Shown: piece by piece, positions 1-7,937 of the stretch
Numbering within the stretch: position 1 is the stretch's first letter
Layout: each line of letters begins with the position of its first letter
NCBI GenBank assembly: GCA_021636625.1
Contig: JAJWLX010000054.1
Span: 1-22,661, forward strand
Origin: Prevotella sp.
GTDB lineage: Bacteria > Bacteroidota > Bacteroidia > Bacteroidales > Bacteroidaceae
DNA: 22,661 nucleotides
Direction of reading: 5' to 3'
Notes under the pieces: model-generated
Seen by the model: only the letters and a program-made list of their open reading frames with translations
The model's database searches: none
Told to the model about the DNA's origin: nothing
Program-made: the position numbers and the translations under genes

Positions 1-167
1 ATATATAATATAAAATAATTACTTATAATTTATAACCATAGAAAGGGTAACTATCGCGAAAAAAACTGAATACTGAATACTGAACACCCTCTTAGATACC
101 TCACACCCTGGGTATCATGGCAGCATCAGAGGAAGATAGTACTAGTGCGTACATAGTACAATTTCTC
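1..167. other. AT-rich non-coding left edge
   Basis: I see no convincing gene here. The stretch is AT-rich and contains a short 7-bp tandem run (actgaat, two copies plus a partial) near 65-85. At 103-115 it has a 13-bp match, acaccctgggtat, to the central hairpin of the repeat element found at 18757-18848. GATACC (95-100) and GGTATC (111-116) form a small inverted repeat around it. This may be a remnant of that element, but it is too short to be sure. Confidence 0.4.
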
Positions 168-217
168 CAGAAAACGAAGAAGCCCGATTCTGAATCTCTA
201 TGATTCGGAACCGGGCT
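168..217 (-). terminator. Terminator after rubrerythrin gene
   Basis: On the minus strand, AGCCCG (217-212) pairs with CGGGCT (186-181). The inner arms, about ten bases each, continue the stem with one mismatch and one G-T pair around a five-base loop. A T-rich stretch (CTTCTTCGTTTTC) follows on the minus strand. It lies about 35 bases beyond the rubrerythrin stop codon, so it probably ends the perR-rubrerythrin transcript. No T-run follows on the plus strand. Confidence 0.6.
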
Positions 218-252
218 CCAGGACTTAGTATCGAAAAAAAATAAAAATAGTC

Positions 253-813
253 TTACTTGAAGTATCTCTTGTAAAGACCTGCGAAACCTGCACAGTGGCG
301 AGCCTCGTCCTTAGCCATCTCATGAACAGTATCGTGGATAGCATCAGAACCCTGCTCCTTGGCAAGCTTGGCAATGCGGAACTTGTCCTCGCAAGCACCC
401 TTCTCAGCTGCGATGCGAGCCTCGAGATTGCTCTTGGTATCACCCAAAACCTCACCCAGCAACTCTGCAAAGCGAGATGCATGGTCAGCCTCCTCGAACG
501 CATAACGCTTGTAAGCCTCTGCAATCTCTGGATAACCCTCGCGGTCTGCCTGGCGAGCCATTGCAAGATACATACCTACCTCGCCACACTCACCTGCAAA
601 GTGATCCTTCAAACCCTTGATGACCTCCTCATTGACGCCATCCTTATATGCCTGACCGAGAACGTGTACAGTAGCGAATGTCAAATCATCATCCACTGTA
701 TCTTCCATCTCCTTGAACTTGCTGGCTGGAGCCTTGCAAATAGGGCACTTCTCTGGTGCCTCTGTACCCTCGTAGATGTAACCACAAACGGTGCAAATAA
801 ACTTCTTCTTCAT
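253..813 (-). CDS. rbr: Reverse rubrerythrin (rubredoxin-first NADH peroxidase type)
   Basis: A 186-residue cytoplasmic non-haem iron protein expected to reduce hydrogen peroxide to water with electrons passed on from NAD(P)H. Seen in the sequence: an N-terminal rubredoxin domain with CxxC pairs at C7/C10 and C23/C26, then a ferritin-like four-helix diiron domain (about 45-186) with E75, the EEADH motif (E107, E108, H111) and the second ligand set E165, E170 and H173. The rubredoxin domain precedes the diiron domain, the reverse of classical rubrerythrin, and this order is common in anaerobes. It starts 47 bases after the perR stop with no promoter match between them, so the two are probably co-transcribed. 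This fits control of a peroxide-scavenging enzyme by a peroxide sensor. The family call is very secure; the physiological electron donor is not visible. Confidence 0.96.
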   Translation of the reverse strand: MKKKFICTVCGYIYEGTEAPEKCPICKAPASKFKEMEDTVDDDLTFATVHVLGQAYKDGVNEEVIKGLKDHFAGECGEVGMYLAMARQADREGYPEIAEAYKRYAFEEADHASRFAELLGEVLGDTKSNLEARIAAEKGACEDKFRIAKLAKEQGSDAIHDTVHEMAKDEARHCAGFAGLYKRYFK

Positions 814-860
814 AATGTTAATGTATTAAAATGTTCTTGTATTGTATTATATTATTACTA

Positions 861-1295
861 TTAATTCTTCTTCTTCTCCATCTTCTTGGCGCAAGCTGAA
901 CAGATGCCCTTGTAGTAGAGTTGCTTCTCCTGTACGATATTGCCATTAATCACCAGGTTCTCTGGCTTTTCTGGTGCTGGCTCCTCGAAGAGGTCGGTAA
1001 TCTTACCGCACTTCTTGCAATAGAAGTGTACGTGTGGCTCGATGTTGCCATCATAGCACACGTGATGCTCATCGATGGTAATCATCTGAGCTGCATTCTG
1101 CTCACTCAGCAATCGGAGCGAATTATAAACTGTGGTGCGGCTCAGTGTAGGCACCTTGTTCTCCAAAGCATTGTAAACATCTTCAATGTTTGGATGAATA
1201 GGATGCTTGAGCAGAAAATCCATGATGGCAATTCTCTGTACTGATGGGCGGATGCCTCGCTCAACTAATCTTGTGTAAGCTTCTGTTTTCTTCAT
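861..1295 (-). CDS. perR: PerR-type peroxide-sensing Fur family repressor
   Basis: A 144-residue Fur-superfamily regulator. The N-terminal winged helix (about 1-80) includes the recognition-helix segment LSRTTVYNSL (51-60). The C-terminal dimerisation domain holds the structural zinc site C93, C96, C132 and C135. Comparison from memory with Bacillus subtilis PerR places every ligand of its regulatory Fe/Mn site at a constant offset of three: H34, D82, H88, H90 and D101 for H37, D85, H91, H93 and D104. The Asp at 101, rather than the Glu usual in Fur, favours PerR over Fur or Zur. It likely represses itself and the downstream rubrerythrin gene until metal-catalysed oxidation of a His ligand releases it. 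A consensus promoter lies at 1324-1355, and a long inverted repeat just upstream of it is a candidate operator. Confidence 0.9.
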   Translation of the reverse strand: MKKTEAYTRLVERGIRPSVQRIAIMDFLLKHPIHPNIEDVYNALENKVPTLSRTTVYNSLRLLSEQNAAQMITIDEHHVCYDGNIEPHVHFYCKKCGKITDLFEEPAPEKPENLVINGNIVQEKQLYYKGICSACAKKMEKKKN

Positions 1296-1323
1296 TTTCT
1301 TACTTTTGTTTGATTTACATGTG

Positions 1324-1355
1324 CAAAGGTAATATATTTATTTCTATTTACCAAA
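1324..1355 (-). promoter_or_regulatory. Consensus promoter of perR-rubrerythrin
   Basis: Read on the minus strand, TTTG (1355-1352) is followed by exactly 20 bases and then TACCTTTG (1331-1324). This matches the Bacteroidota -33/-7 consensus TTTG-N19-21-TAnnTTTG. The perR start codon lies 28 bases beyond the -7 box, giving an estimated 5' leader of about 24 bases. Confidence 0.82.
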
Positions 1356-1356
1356 T

Positions 1357-1411
1357 AATTCTGTAAAATATCCAAAATAAAAGCTATTATTTTTAGATAA
1401 TTTACAGAATT
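1357..1411. promoter_or_regulatory. 11-bp inverted repeat upstream of perR promoter
   Basis: AATTCTGTAAA (1357-1367) and TTTACAGAATT (1401-1411) are perfect inverted copies separated by 33 bases, and the similarity extends weakly beyond each arm. The proximal arm lies directly next to the -33 box of the perR promoter. The pair may be an operator, possibly for PerR itself. A structural role at the 3' end of the kinase gene is an alternative, but no T-run follows it on the minus strand. Confidence 0.5.
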
Positions 1412-1437
1412 AAATGTTTATTCACTAAAAAGACTGT

Positions 1438-2517
1438 TTATTTTTCGATGAAAGCCTTCATCTCTGCCTCGTGTTCCTTCGCCTTGAGGAAAAGATGCCA
1501 CTGGTTCTGGGCTCTTACGAGGTTGTGCTCAGGATACTTGCACTTCCAGTAGTGGTCGCCGTTGAGGTAATCCCAGAGGAAGCGTACTGCCTGCATGTAT
1601 GGGAAAAGCTCGGCTGCATGAGGAAGCAGGGAAATCTCCAATGGAGAAAGGAAGGCTGAGGCGGACTCCACATATCCGCGGGTGAACGATTCGAAGATGT
1701 CCATGCGGAAATCTATCTTCTCGAACTCTGGAGAATCCTCGGCGATGGTATTGGCTGCCGTGCGGAGGAAATCGCCGTAGTCGCTCACGAAGAGAGATGG
1801 CATCACTGTATCGAGGTCGATGACGCACAATACGCGACCCTCTTCATCAAACATCATGTTGTTCACCTTGGTATCGCAGTGGCAGACATGCTTCTGCAAC
1901 TTGCCCTCGCGGAAGAGGCGCTGGCAGAGACACATCTCATCCATATAACTCTCGATTTCTGCGATGAAATCCTTTACGCCTTCTGCGCGTCCGGCACGGT
2001 CTTCCTTGACAGCCTGACGGAGCTGGTCGCGGCGCAGTTCCATATTGTGGAAATCAGGGATGGTTTCGCCTAGACGGTCGGTGATGTCGGTGAGCTGAGC
2101 CTCGAACTCTCCGAAGGTCTTTCCTGCGTAATAAGAACTTTCTGGGTTTACTGCCTCCTGGGTGATGGCACGAGGAATGAAGACGGAAATGCGCCAGTAC
2201 TGCTGGTCTTCGTCCTTTACATAGGTCTTGCCGTTGCTCGCCTTGACGAAGGTGAGAACCTTGCGGTCGATATCGTCAGCGCCCTGCTTTTCGAGCTGCT
2301 TGCGGATGTGGGTAGTTACTTCCTCGATATTGTGCTGCAAGAGATCTACATCGGTGAAGATAGAGTCGTTGATGCGCTGGAGAACATAGTCTGGTGCATC
2401 GTCTTCTACGGTTGTCACCTTGTAGGTGTCATTGATGAGTCCATTACCGAGAGGCTTTACCTCATTTACAGTTCCGGTGATATCGAACTGTGAGATGATA
2501 GGTTTGAGATCTTTCAT
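1438..2517 (-). CDS. APH-fold phosphotransferase, probable sugar (N-acetylhexosamine) kinase
   Basis: A 359-residue cytoplasmic small-molecule kinase of the aminoglycoside phosphotransferase / choline kinase fold. A nucleotide-binding glycine-rich turn is at about 24-34 (GNGLINDTYKV). The catalytic Brenner motif HCDTKVNN gives H213, D215 and N220. The metal-binding segment VIDLDTVMP follows with D234 and D236. The HCDTKxNN...VIDLDTVMP pattern resembles N-acetylhexosamine 1-kinases (NahK-like) found in gut bacteria that use host or dietary amino sugars. Homologues in Bacteroidales are often labelled only as phosphotransferase, and some as mucin desulfatase, which this sequence does not support. 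A resistance role is unlikely. The gene is the last of a minus-strand run after ftsK and the lolA-like gene, separated by a hairpin repeat element that has no promoter match. Substrate is inferred, not shown. Confidence 0.8.
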   Translation of the reverse strand: MKDLKPIISQFDITGTVNEVKPLGNGLINDTYKVTTVEDDAPDYVLQRINDSIFTDVDLLQHNIEEVTTHIRKQLEKQGADDIDRKVLTFVKASNGKTYVKDEDQQYWRISVFIPRAITQEAVNPESSYYAGKTFGEFEAQLTDITDRLGETIPDFHNMELRRDQLRQAVKEDRAGRAEGVKDFIAEIESYMDEMCLCQRLFREGKLQKHVCHCDTKVNNMMFDEEGRVLCVIDLDTVMPSLFVSDYGDFLRTAANTIAEDSPEFEKIDFRMDIFESFTRGYVESASAFLSPLEISLLPHAAELFPYMQAVRFLWDYLNGDHYWKCKYPEHNLVRAQNQWHLFLKAKEHEAEMKAFIEK

Positions 2518-2541
2518 TTTAGTTTGGTTTTAAATATATTT

Positions 2542-2633
2542 TTAAAGCTTTTGCCCTTACAGGGCGTAGTTTCTTATTGGATTTTTAACCCAGGGTGATA
2601 CCCTGGGCTAGGAGCTTTTGCCCTTTCAGGGCG
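2542..2633 (-). repeat. Three-hairpin repeat element, copy A (full)
   Basis: Read on the minus strand: hairpin 1, GCCCT-GAA-AGGGC (2632-2620); hairpin 2, CCCAGGGT-ATC-ACCCTGGG (2607-2589); hairpin 3, GCCCT-GTA-AGGGC (2565-2553); then AAAAGCTTTAA. Hairpins 1 and 3 lie in two near-identical direct repeats of about 24 bases flanking hairpin 2. The element begins right at the stop codon of the lolA-like gene, and hairpin 3 ends 35 bases before the kinase start codon. Copy C at 18757-18848 has the same architecture. Confidence 0.85.
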
Positions 2634-2634
2634 T

Positions 2635-3234
2635 TTATCTCAGGTCGATGACTTCTGCTCCTGGGAATTCCTTGCTGTTGAAGACGAAGGAATTGTTGGA
2701 AACACCCTTTGCCTTGAAACCGGAGATGTTGATGGTGCTCCAGGTAGAACCCTGGCGCATCTTTACCTGCGATGGCACGTGGGTGTTCTTGTTGATGGTG
2801 ATATACATCTCTGCCACGGTGCGCTTCTGGTTGTTGGCTAAGAGATGCACCTGATAGTTGCTGCCCACAGTCTTGAGGGTGCTCTTATATCCTGTCTTGT
2901 AGATGTGGATGAAGGTATAAGGATTCATCGACATCTGCTTGGCCTGGGTAGGGTTGCTCACGTTCACCTCGTTGGTCTTCTTCATATAGGTCCACTGGGT
3001 CTTGCCGTTATACCATACGATGGCTTCCGGTGTGCGCGCATTAAACTTGTTGCCCTTGATGGTGATGGTACCACTTGCCGAGCCGTACTTAGGACTAGAC
3101 AGTTTGAAGTTGGCGGTAGCGCCCTTCTTGTTGCCGATGACGGCAGCGGTCTTGTCGAGCACCTGCTGGGCGGTCTGCGCCATAGTGCCCAGGCTCATCA
3201 TCGCTGCGAAAGCGATAGCTAAAATCTTTTTCAT
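2635..3234 (-). CDS. lolA: LolA-like outer-membrane lipoprotein carrier protein
   Basis: A periplasmic LolA-family protein, expected to ferry lipoproteins from the inner to the outer membrane. I chose the internal Met at 3234 (199 residues) because it begins a good signal peptide: MKK, a hydrophobic stretch LAIAFAAMMSLG, and a cleavage site after about residue 20 (MAQ/T). An upstream ATG at 3261 would add nine polar residues before the signal. The mature part is rich in the short beta strands and basic residues of the LolA/LppX half-barrel, including FKLSSPKYGSASGTITIKG. The upstream ATG lies one base from the ftsK stop, so the two genes are surely one transcript. FtsK followed by a LolA-like protein is a usual Bacteroidales pairing as I recall it. 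Sequence identity to proteobacterial LolA is low, so the lipoprotein-carrier role rests on family membership. Confidence 0.85.
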   Translation of the reverse strand: MKKILAIAFAAMMSLGTMAQTAQQVLDKTAAVIGNKKGATANFKLSSPKYGSASGTITIKGNKFNARTPEAIVWYNGKTQWTYMKKTNEVNVSNPTQAKQMSMNPYTFIHIYKTGYKSTLKTVGSNYQVHLLANNQKRTVAEMYITINKNTHVPSQVKMRQGSTWSTINISGFKAKGVSNNSFVFNSKEFPGAEVIDLR

Positions 3235-3262
3235 ATCCTTACTGTTTATTGTATTATTCAAA

Positions 3263-5890
3263 TTACGAGTTTCTCAGCTGCATCAGCAATGTATTGAGCT
3301 GGTTCTCATCCTGCAGGAGTACCTCTCTTGGCTTACTGCCCTGAGCGGCTCCTACGATGCCTGCTGCCTCAAGCTGATCCATCAGTCTACCGGCACGGTT
3401 GTAGCCGATGCTGAAACGGCGCTGAATCATACTGGTGCTGCCCTGCTGCGAGAGAACGATGGCGTGGGCTGCCTCTTCGAAATATGGATCCAGGTTGCGG
3501 GTATCTACGCTGCCGTTGCCTCCTACGCCGCCATCTTCGCTGGCTGGTTCAGGGAGTTCCATCGGTTCGATAGGACCAGGCTGGTTGCAGATGTATTCGT
3601 TGATGCGCTCAATCTCTGGTGTATCTACGAAGGCACACTGTACACGCACCGGTTCGTTGCCGTTGAGATAGAGCATATCACCACGACCGATGAGCTGGTT
3701 GGCTCCCGTTCTGTCGAGGATGGTCTTGGAGTCGATGGCCGAAGTTACCTTGAAGGCAATACGGCCCGGGAAGTTCGCCTTGATGTTACCGGTGATGATG
3801 CTGGTGGTAGGACGCTGGGTAGCGATGATCATGTGGATGCCCACGGCACGAGCCAGCTGGGCGATGCGGGCGATAGGAAGCTCCACCTCCTTGCCGGCTG
3901 TCATGATCAAATCTCCAAACTCATCGATAATTACCACGATGTATGGCATAAATTCGTGACCATCAGTCAGTTTCAGTCTGTGGTTCACGTATTTCTGATT
4001 ATACTCCTTGATGTTTCTGGCTCCCGCCTTCTTCAGCAGGTCGTAGCGGCTGTCCATCAGCACGCAAAGGCTGTTCAGCGTTCTCACCACCTTGGTTACA
4101 TCGGTGATGATAGGCTCCTCCTCATCCGGAACGGCAGCCATAAACTTGTTGGTGATGCGTGAATATACGCTGAACTCCACCTTCTTAGGGTCGATGAGCA
4201 CCAGCTTCAGCTCGTTAGGATGCTTCTTGTAGAGCAGGGAAGTGATGATGGCGTTCAGACCAACAGACTTACCCTGACCGGTGGCACCGGCAACGAGCAG
4301 GTGAGGAATCTTCGCCAGATCCACCATGAACACCTCGTTGGTGATGGTCTTACCCAGCGCGATAGGCAGCTCCATTTTGGTTTCCTGGAACTTCTTGGAG
4401 TTCAGGATGCTCTCCATGCTCACGATGTTTGCCTTGGCATTAGGCACCTCGATACCGATGGTTCCCTTGCCAGGGATAGGAGCGATGATACGGATACCCA
4501 GGGCAGCGAGGCTCAGGGCGATATCATCCTCCAGGTTCTTGATCTTGGAGATGCGCACACCCTCAGCAGGCTGAATCTCGTAGAGAGTGATGGTAGGACC
4601 CACGGTGGCACGGATGGTCTTGATCTGTACGCCGAAGTTGCCCAGCACCTCGATGATCCGGTTCTTGTTGGCCTTCTGCTCCTCTTCATCGATAGACACC
4701 TCCTGGTCGTCGTATTTCTTCAGCAGGTTGAGGGTAGGGTACTTGTATCTTGTGAACGGCTCCTTCGGATTGATAGGCGTATTGAGCACCTCGGCATTGC
4801 TTACGGTGTTACTGGTAGCCTTCTCCTCTCCGGTAGCCACAGAGATGTCCATTCCGATATGAGCCGAAGCGGCAGCGGCAGCAGCCATCTCCTGGCGCTC
4901 TCTTTCTGCGCGCTGGGCTCTGAGCTCACGCTGCTGCTGAATCAGACTCGGAGCAGCCACGTTCTTGTCGGTATCAGCCTGCTGGCTATCATCGGCAGCG
5001 GCTGCATCGAGGTCGATTGGCGTGGTGGTCTTCTCATTTCCGTCCTTCTGCTCCTCAGCCATCTGCTGCAGAGAACTTTCCTGGTTCTGGTCAGCCTTCT
5101 GGTTTTGGGATGTCTCCTGAGCCTGAGAAGTCTTGGAATTCTTGTCCATCTCCTCATCATCATCCACGACACCCTGGGCAGCATTCCGGTAAGCTTCATC
5201 GATGGCATTATTCTCCTCCTGCTCCTCCCTGTGGTTGGTAATCTCGAATTTTACCTTATTAGATATATAGCCGATAGGGTTGAGTGCCTTTCTCACGATG
5301 GTGATGGTCTCGGTGGTGATATAGGTGAGGAATGCGATCGCCACGAAGAGAAGGATGGCGGTGAGTCCCGGAGGACCGATGACATTCTCCAGGGTCTGGA
5401 CCACATACATTCCGTGCTTTCCGCCCGGATTGAAGATGAGACTACCGAAGATAGGAGTGAGGAACTTGGCGAAGGTGACGGATGACCAGATCATCACCAC
5501 CATCATGCAGAAGAACCACTTCCAGAGATTCACGCGATAGACATTCATCAGCTGAAAACCCACCATTACCACGAAGCACGGTATCAGGAAGGCAGGGAAA
5601 CCGAAGTTCACCGCCATCAGCCAATAGGAGAGGATGGCTCCTATGGATCCGCAGTAGTTCTGGAACAGCTGCTGGGTGTTGGTCCATTCTCCGGGCCGCA
5701 GATTCTCCAGCAAGCTCTGGTCGGCAGCGCCCGTACTGAGGAATGAAATCATCGCCAGCATCATGACGACAGCAACTACAAGCAAGGCGAGTCCGAGGAA
5801 GAAATCGGTAATCGTATTGTTGAAAATATATTGTAAACCAATGGCTTCGCTAAATGATTTAGTTTTGCCTGATGTTCTTTTCTTTGCCAT
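3263..5890 (-). CDS. ftsK: DNA translocase FtsK
   Basis: An 875-residue membrane-anchored hexameric motor that pumps chromosomal DNA through the division septum and activates XerCD recombination at dif. Seen in order: four predicted membrane helices (about 29-52, 84-115, 122-143 and 175-195); a long Gln/Glu/Ala-rich, charged low-complexity linker (about 215-370); the alpha/beta motor with Walker A GATGQGKS (535-542) and Walker B IVVIIDE (651-657); the RAVGIHMIIATQRP segment (681-694); and a C-terminal gamma winged helix (about 798-862) with QRRFSIGYNRAGRLMDQLE, the KOPS-reading domain. It is complete and of normal length. It heads the ftsK-lolA-kinase run. Its -7 promoter element is at 5919-5926, giving a leader of roughly 24 bases. 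Confidence 0.98.
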   Translation of the reverse strand: MAKKRTSGKTKSFSEAIGLQYIFNNTITDFFLGLALLVVAVVMMLAMISFLSTGAADQSLLENLRPGEWTNTQQLFQNYCGSIGAILSYWLMAVNFGFPAFLIPCFVVMVGFQLMNVYRVNLWKWFFCMMVVMIWSSVTFAKFLTPIFGSLIFNPGGKHGMYVVQTLENVIGPPGLTAILLFVAIAFLTYITTETITIVRKALNPIGYISNKVKFEITNHREEQEENNAIDEAYRNAAQGVVDDDEEMDKNSKTSQAQETSQNQKADQNQESSLQQMAEEQKDGNEKTTTPIDLDAAAADDSQQADTDKNVAAPSLIQQQRELRAQRAERERQEMAAAAAASAHIGMDISVATGEEKATSNTVSNAEVLNTPINPKEPFTRYKYPTLNLLKKYDDQEVSIDEEEQKANKNRIIEVLGNFGVQIKTIRATVGPTITLYEIQPAEGVRISKIKNLEDDIALSLAALGIRIIAPIPGKGTIGIEVPNAKANIVSMESILNSKKFQETKMELPIALGKTITNEVFMVDLAKIPHLLVAGATGQGKSVGLNAIITSLLYKKHPNELKLVLIDPKKVEFSVYSRITNKFMAAVPDEEEPIITDVTKVVRTLNSLCVLMDSRYDLLKKAGARNIKEYNQKYVNHRLKLTDGHEFMPYIVVIIDEFGDLIMTAGKEVELPIARIAQLARAVGIHMIIATQRPTTSIITGNIKANFPGRIAFKVTSAIDSKTILDRTGANQLIGRGDMLYLNGNEPVRVQCAFVDTPEIERINEYICNQPGPIEPMELPEPASEDGGVGGNGSVDTRNLDPYFEEAAHAIVLSQQGSTSMIQRRFSIGYNRAGRLMDQLEAAGIVGAAQGSKPREVLLQDENQLNTLLMQLRNS

Positions 5891-5916
5891 TTTTCTATTT
5901 CTTTTTAATATTTAAC

Positions 5917-5980
5917 TGCAAAATTAGCAAAAAAGATTGAGAAACGCTCCTTTTTTTCGGGATTTTTTGCTAATTTTGCA
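5917..5980. promoter_or_regulatory. Mirror-image divergent promoter region of ftsK and the exonuclease gene
   Basis: TGCAAAATTAGCAAAAAA (5917-5934) and its perfect reverse complement (5963-5980) form an 18-bp inverted repeat with a 28-base spacer. Each arm contains a -7 element TAATTTTG facing outwards: 5926-5919 on the minus strand towards ftsK and 5971-5978 on the plus strand towards the exonuclease. Neither has a good TTTG 20 bases upstream, so the -33 parts are weak. The distances to the start codons (28 and 26 bases) match those of the perR promoter. Confidence 0.65.
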
Positions 5981-6004
5981 ACTTGTAATGAATAAATAGC
6001 AGTA

Positions 6005-6616
6005 ATGAAGATAATTTTCACTAGTTTCGAAAAGAAAACTATCAATAGCTTGCCTCGAATTCTCTTTCCTGGCAATATGATAGTGATAGATAAGGCTGAA
6101 GATACAGATGCCGCTGTTGAATATCTCCTGGGACAGGATATTCTGGGTGTGGATACGGAGACACGACCAAGTTTCTCCAAGGGTATGCACTTCCAGGTAT
6201 CGCTGCTTCAGGTGAGTACCCGCGACACCTGCTATCTCTTCCGCCTGCATCTCACGGGTATGACACCAGCCATCATCCGATTCCTGGAGGATAAGAGGGT
6301 GCCAAAAGTGGGATTGTCTTGGCATGATGACCTCCTGCAGCTTCATCGCAGATGCGATTTCAAGCCGGGATATTTCATCGAGTTGCAGGATGTGGCTAAG
6401 AAATTCGGCATCAAGGATATGAGTCTGCAGAAAATCTACGCCAACCTCTTCCATCAGAAAATCAGCAAGGCGCAGCGACTCAGCAACTGGGAAGCTCAGG
6501 AGCTCAGAGAGGCTCAGTGCAGATATGCCGCTACGGACGCATGGTGCTGCATTCATATTTACGAGGAGTTCAACCGGCTCAGCAAGGCTGACGATTACGA
6601 GCTGGTAGAGTTCTAG
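6005..6616 (+). CDS. DEDDy-family 3'-5' exonuclease
   Basis: A 203-residue single-domain protein of the RNase D / WRN-exonuclease superfamily. It is expected to remove nucleotides from 3' ends of RNA or DNA with two metal ions. Catalytic motifs are visible: ExoI VDTET with D50 and E52; ExoII LSWHDDL with D108/D109; ExoIII YAATDAW with Y174 and D178, placing it in the DEDDy group. There is no HRDC domain or helicase domain, so it is a stand-alone exonuclease rather than full RNase D (about 375 residues in E. coli). It has its own -7 element at 5971-5978. The methyltransferase follows after 66 bases in the same direction and may be co-transcribed. The substrate cannot be told from sequence; an RNA-processing role would fit the rRNA-modifying neighbour. 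Confidence 0.9.
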   Translation: MKIIFTSFEKKTINSLPRILFPGNMIVIDKAEDTDAAVEYLLGQDILGVDTETRPSFSKGMHFQVSLLQVSTRDTCYLFRLHLTGMTPAIIRFLEDKRVPKVGLSWHDDLLQLHRRCDFKPGYFIELQDVAKKFGIKDMSLQKIYANLFHQKISKAQRLSNWEAQELREAQCRYAATDAWCCIHIYEEFNRLSKADDYELVEF

Positions 6617-6682
6617 GTTGATGTATTCGATTTTTCGTAAATGAGAGAATTGATAGAACTTAAAAGACTATATAATATAATA

Positions 6683-7864
6683 ATGTATAAGAACGTATAT
6701 TTAAAGAAAGGAAAAGAAGAATCTCTCAAGAGATTCCATCCATGGATATTCTCCGGCGCTATCCAGCGCATGGACAATGATATAGAGGAAGGTGAAACCG
6801 TAAGGGTGTTCACTTCTGCCGGCGACTTCATCGCCATCGGTCACTATCAGATCGGTTCCATCGCCGTGAGAGTGCTCTCCTTCAGCGATGTGGATATCGA
6901 CAACGAATTCTTGTGCGCCCGACTGGAGTCGGCTTACAGGATGCGACTGGCGGTAGGTATCGCCGGAAATCCAGACAACAACACCTATCGACTGGTGCAT
7001 GGCGAGGGAGATAACCTGCCGGGTCTCGTTATTGACTGCTATGGTCCTACTGCCGTGATGCAGGCTCACAGTGTGGGTATGCACGTATGCCGTATGGAGA
7101 TTGCCAAGGCGCTGAAGCAGGTGATGGGCGACGAGCTGCAGAACATCTACTACAAGAGCGAGACCACCCTGCCATACAAGGCAGACCTGCGCCAGGAGAA
7201 TGGCTTTATCCTGGGTGGTGATGCCGATGACGTGGCTGTCGAGAACGGATTGAAGTTCCATATCGACTGGCTGCGCGGTCAGAAGACCGGTTTCTTCGTA
7301 GATCAGCGTGAGAACCGTTCCCTGCTCGAACATTACGCCAAGGGCAAGAGCGTGCTCAACATGTTCTGCTATACCGGCGGATTCTCAGTCTATGCCATGC
7401 GCGGCAATGCCAAGGCGGTTCACTCCGTGGACAGCAGCGCCAAGGCAATCGAGCTGACCAATGAGAACATCGCTCTCAACTTCCCTGGCGACCCACGCCA
7501 CGAGGCATTCTGCGAGGATGCCTTCAAGTATCTGGATGAGCACGACCAGCAGTATGATCTCATCATCCTCGATCCTCCAGCCTTTGCCAAGCACCGTGCA
7601 GCGCTGCGCAATGCGCTGAAGGGATATACCCGTCTGAATGTAAAGGGCTTGCAGAGAATCAAAAAGGGTGGAATCCTCTTCACCTTCAGCTGCTCTCAGG
7701 TGGTAACCAAGGATAATTTCCGTAACGCAGTGTTTACTGCAGCAGCCCAGGCAGGAAGAAAGGTTCGCATCCTGCACCAGTTGCATCAGCCAGCCGATCA
7801 TCCTATCAACATCTATCATCCTGAAGGCGAATACCTGAAGGGACTCGTGCTTTATGTGGAGTAA
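6683..7864 (+). CDS. rlmI: RlmI-like class I SAM-dependent rRNA methyltransferase
   Basis: Predicted 23S rRNA cytosine-C5 methyltransferase of the RlmI/RlmK group, 393 residues from the Met at 6683, close to E. coli RlmI (396). I prefer this start over an in-frame ATG at 6641 because MYKNVYLKKGKEESLKRFHP is the usual beginning of the N-terminal PUA domain (about 1-75). Next come a linker domain and a Rossmann methyltransferase with FVDQREN (205-211), the SAM-binding NMFCYTGGF (226-234), motif IV LDPPAF (296-301) and FSCSQ (335-339), whose Cys337 would be the catalytic nucleophile. It acts on ribosomal RNA in the cytoplasm. The exact target base in this organism is assumed from E. coli. Confidence 0.88.
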   Translation: MYKNVYLKKGKEESLKRFHPWIFSGAIQRMDNDIEEGETVRVFTSAGDFIAIGHYQIGSIAVRVLSFSDVDIDNEFLCARLESAYRMRLAVGIAGNPDNNTYRLVHGEGDNLPGLVIDCYGPTAVMQAHSVGMHVCRMEIAKALKQVMGDELQNIYYKSETTLPYKADLRQENGFILGGDADDVAVENGLKFHIDWLRGQKTGFFVDQRENRSLLEHYAKGKSVLNMFCYTGGFSVYAMRGNAKAVHSVDSSAKAIELTNENIALNFPGDPRHEAFCEDAFKYLDEHDQQYDLIILDPPAFAKHRAALRNALKGYTRLNVKGLQRIKKGGILFTFSCSQVVTKDNFRNAVFTAAAQAGRKVRILHQLHQPADHPINIYHPEGEYLKGLVLYVE

Positions 7865-7865
7865 G

Positions 7866-7904
7866 CTCTGACAGCGTAAAAAGAGTAAAATCTCTATGTC
7901 AGAG
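7866..7904 (+). repeat. Intergenic hairpin (inverted repeat)
   Basis: CTCTGACA (7866-7873) pairs perfectly with TGTCAGAG (7897-7904). An inner AGAG/CTCT stem (7882-7885 with 7892-7895) sits inside, separated by an asymmetric internal loop. It begins one base after the methyltransferase stop. No T-run follows, so it is not a standard intrinsic terminator. It could be a processing or stability structure in a read-through transcript. Confidence 0.4.
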
Positions 7905-7937
7905 TATATACGATGAAGAATGTAGAGTAAAAATACA

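Noticed and set aside
65..116. Short 7-bp tandem repeat and 13-bp match to the repeat element at the left edge
   Set aside because: Too short and without flanking architecture; it cannot be distinguished from chance or a decayed remnant.
2542..2633. Repeat element read as an insertion sequence or as a terminator
   Set aside because: No transposase or long terminal inverted repeats are present, and the hairpins lack T-runs in the direction of transcription. I therefore list it as a repeat only.
3002..5485. Long plus-strand open frames (386 and 421 codons) opposite ftsK
   Set aside because: They run antisense to a fully conserved ftsK with all motifs intact, and their translations have no recognisable domain. 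They are shadow frames of GC-rich codon use.
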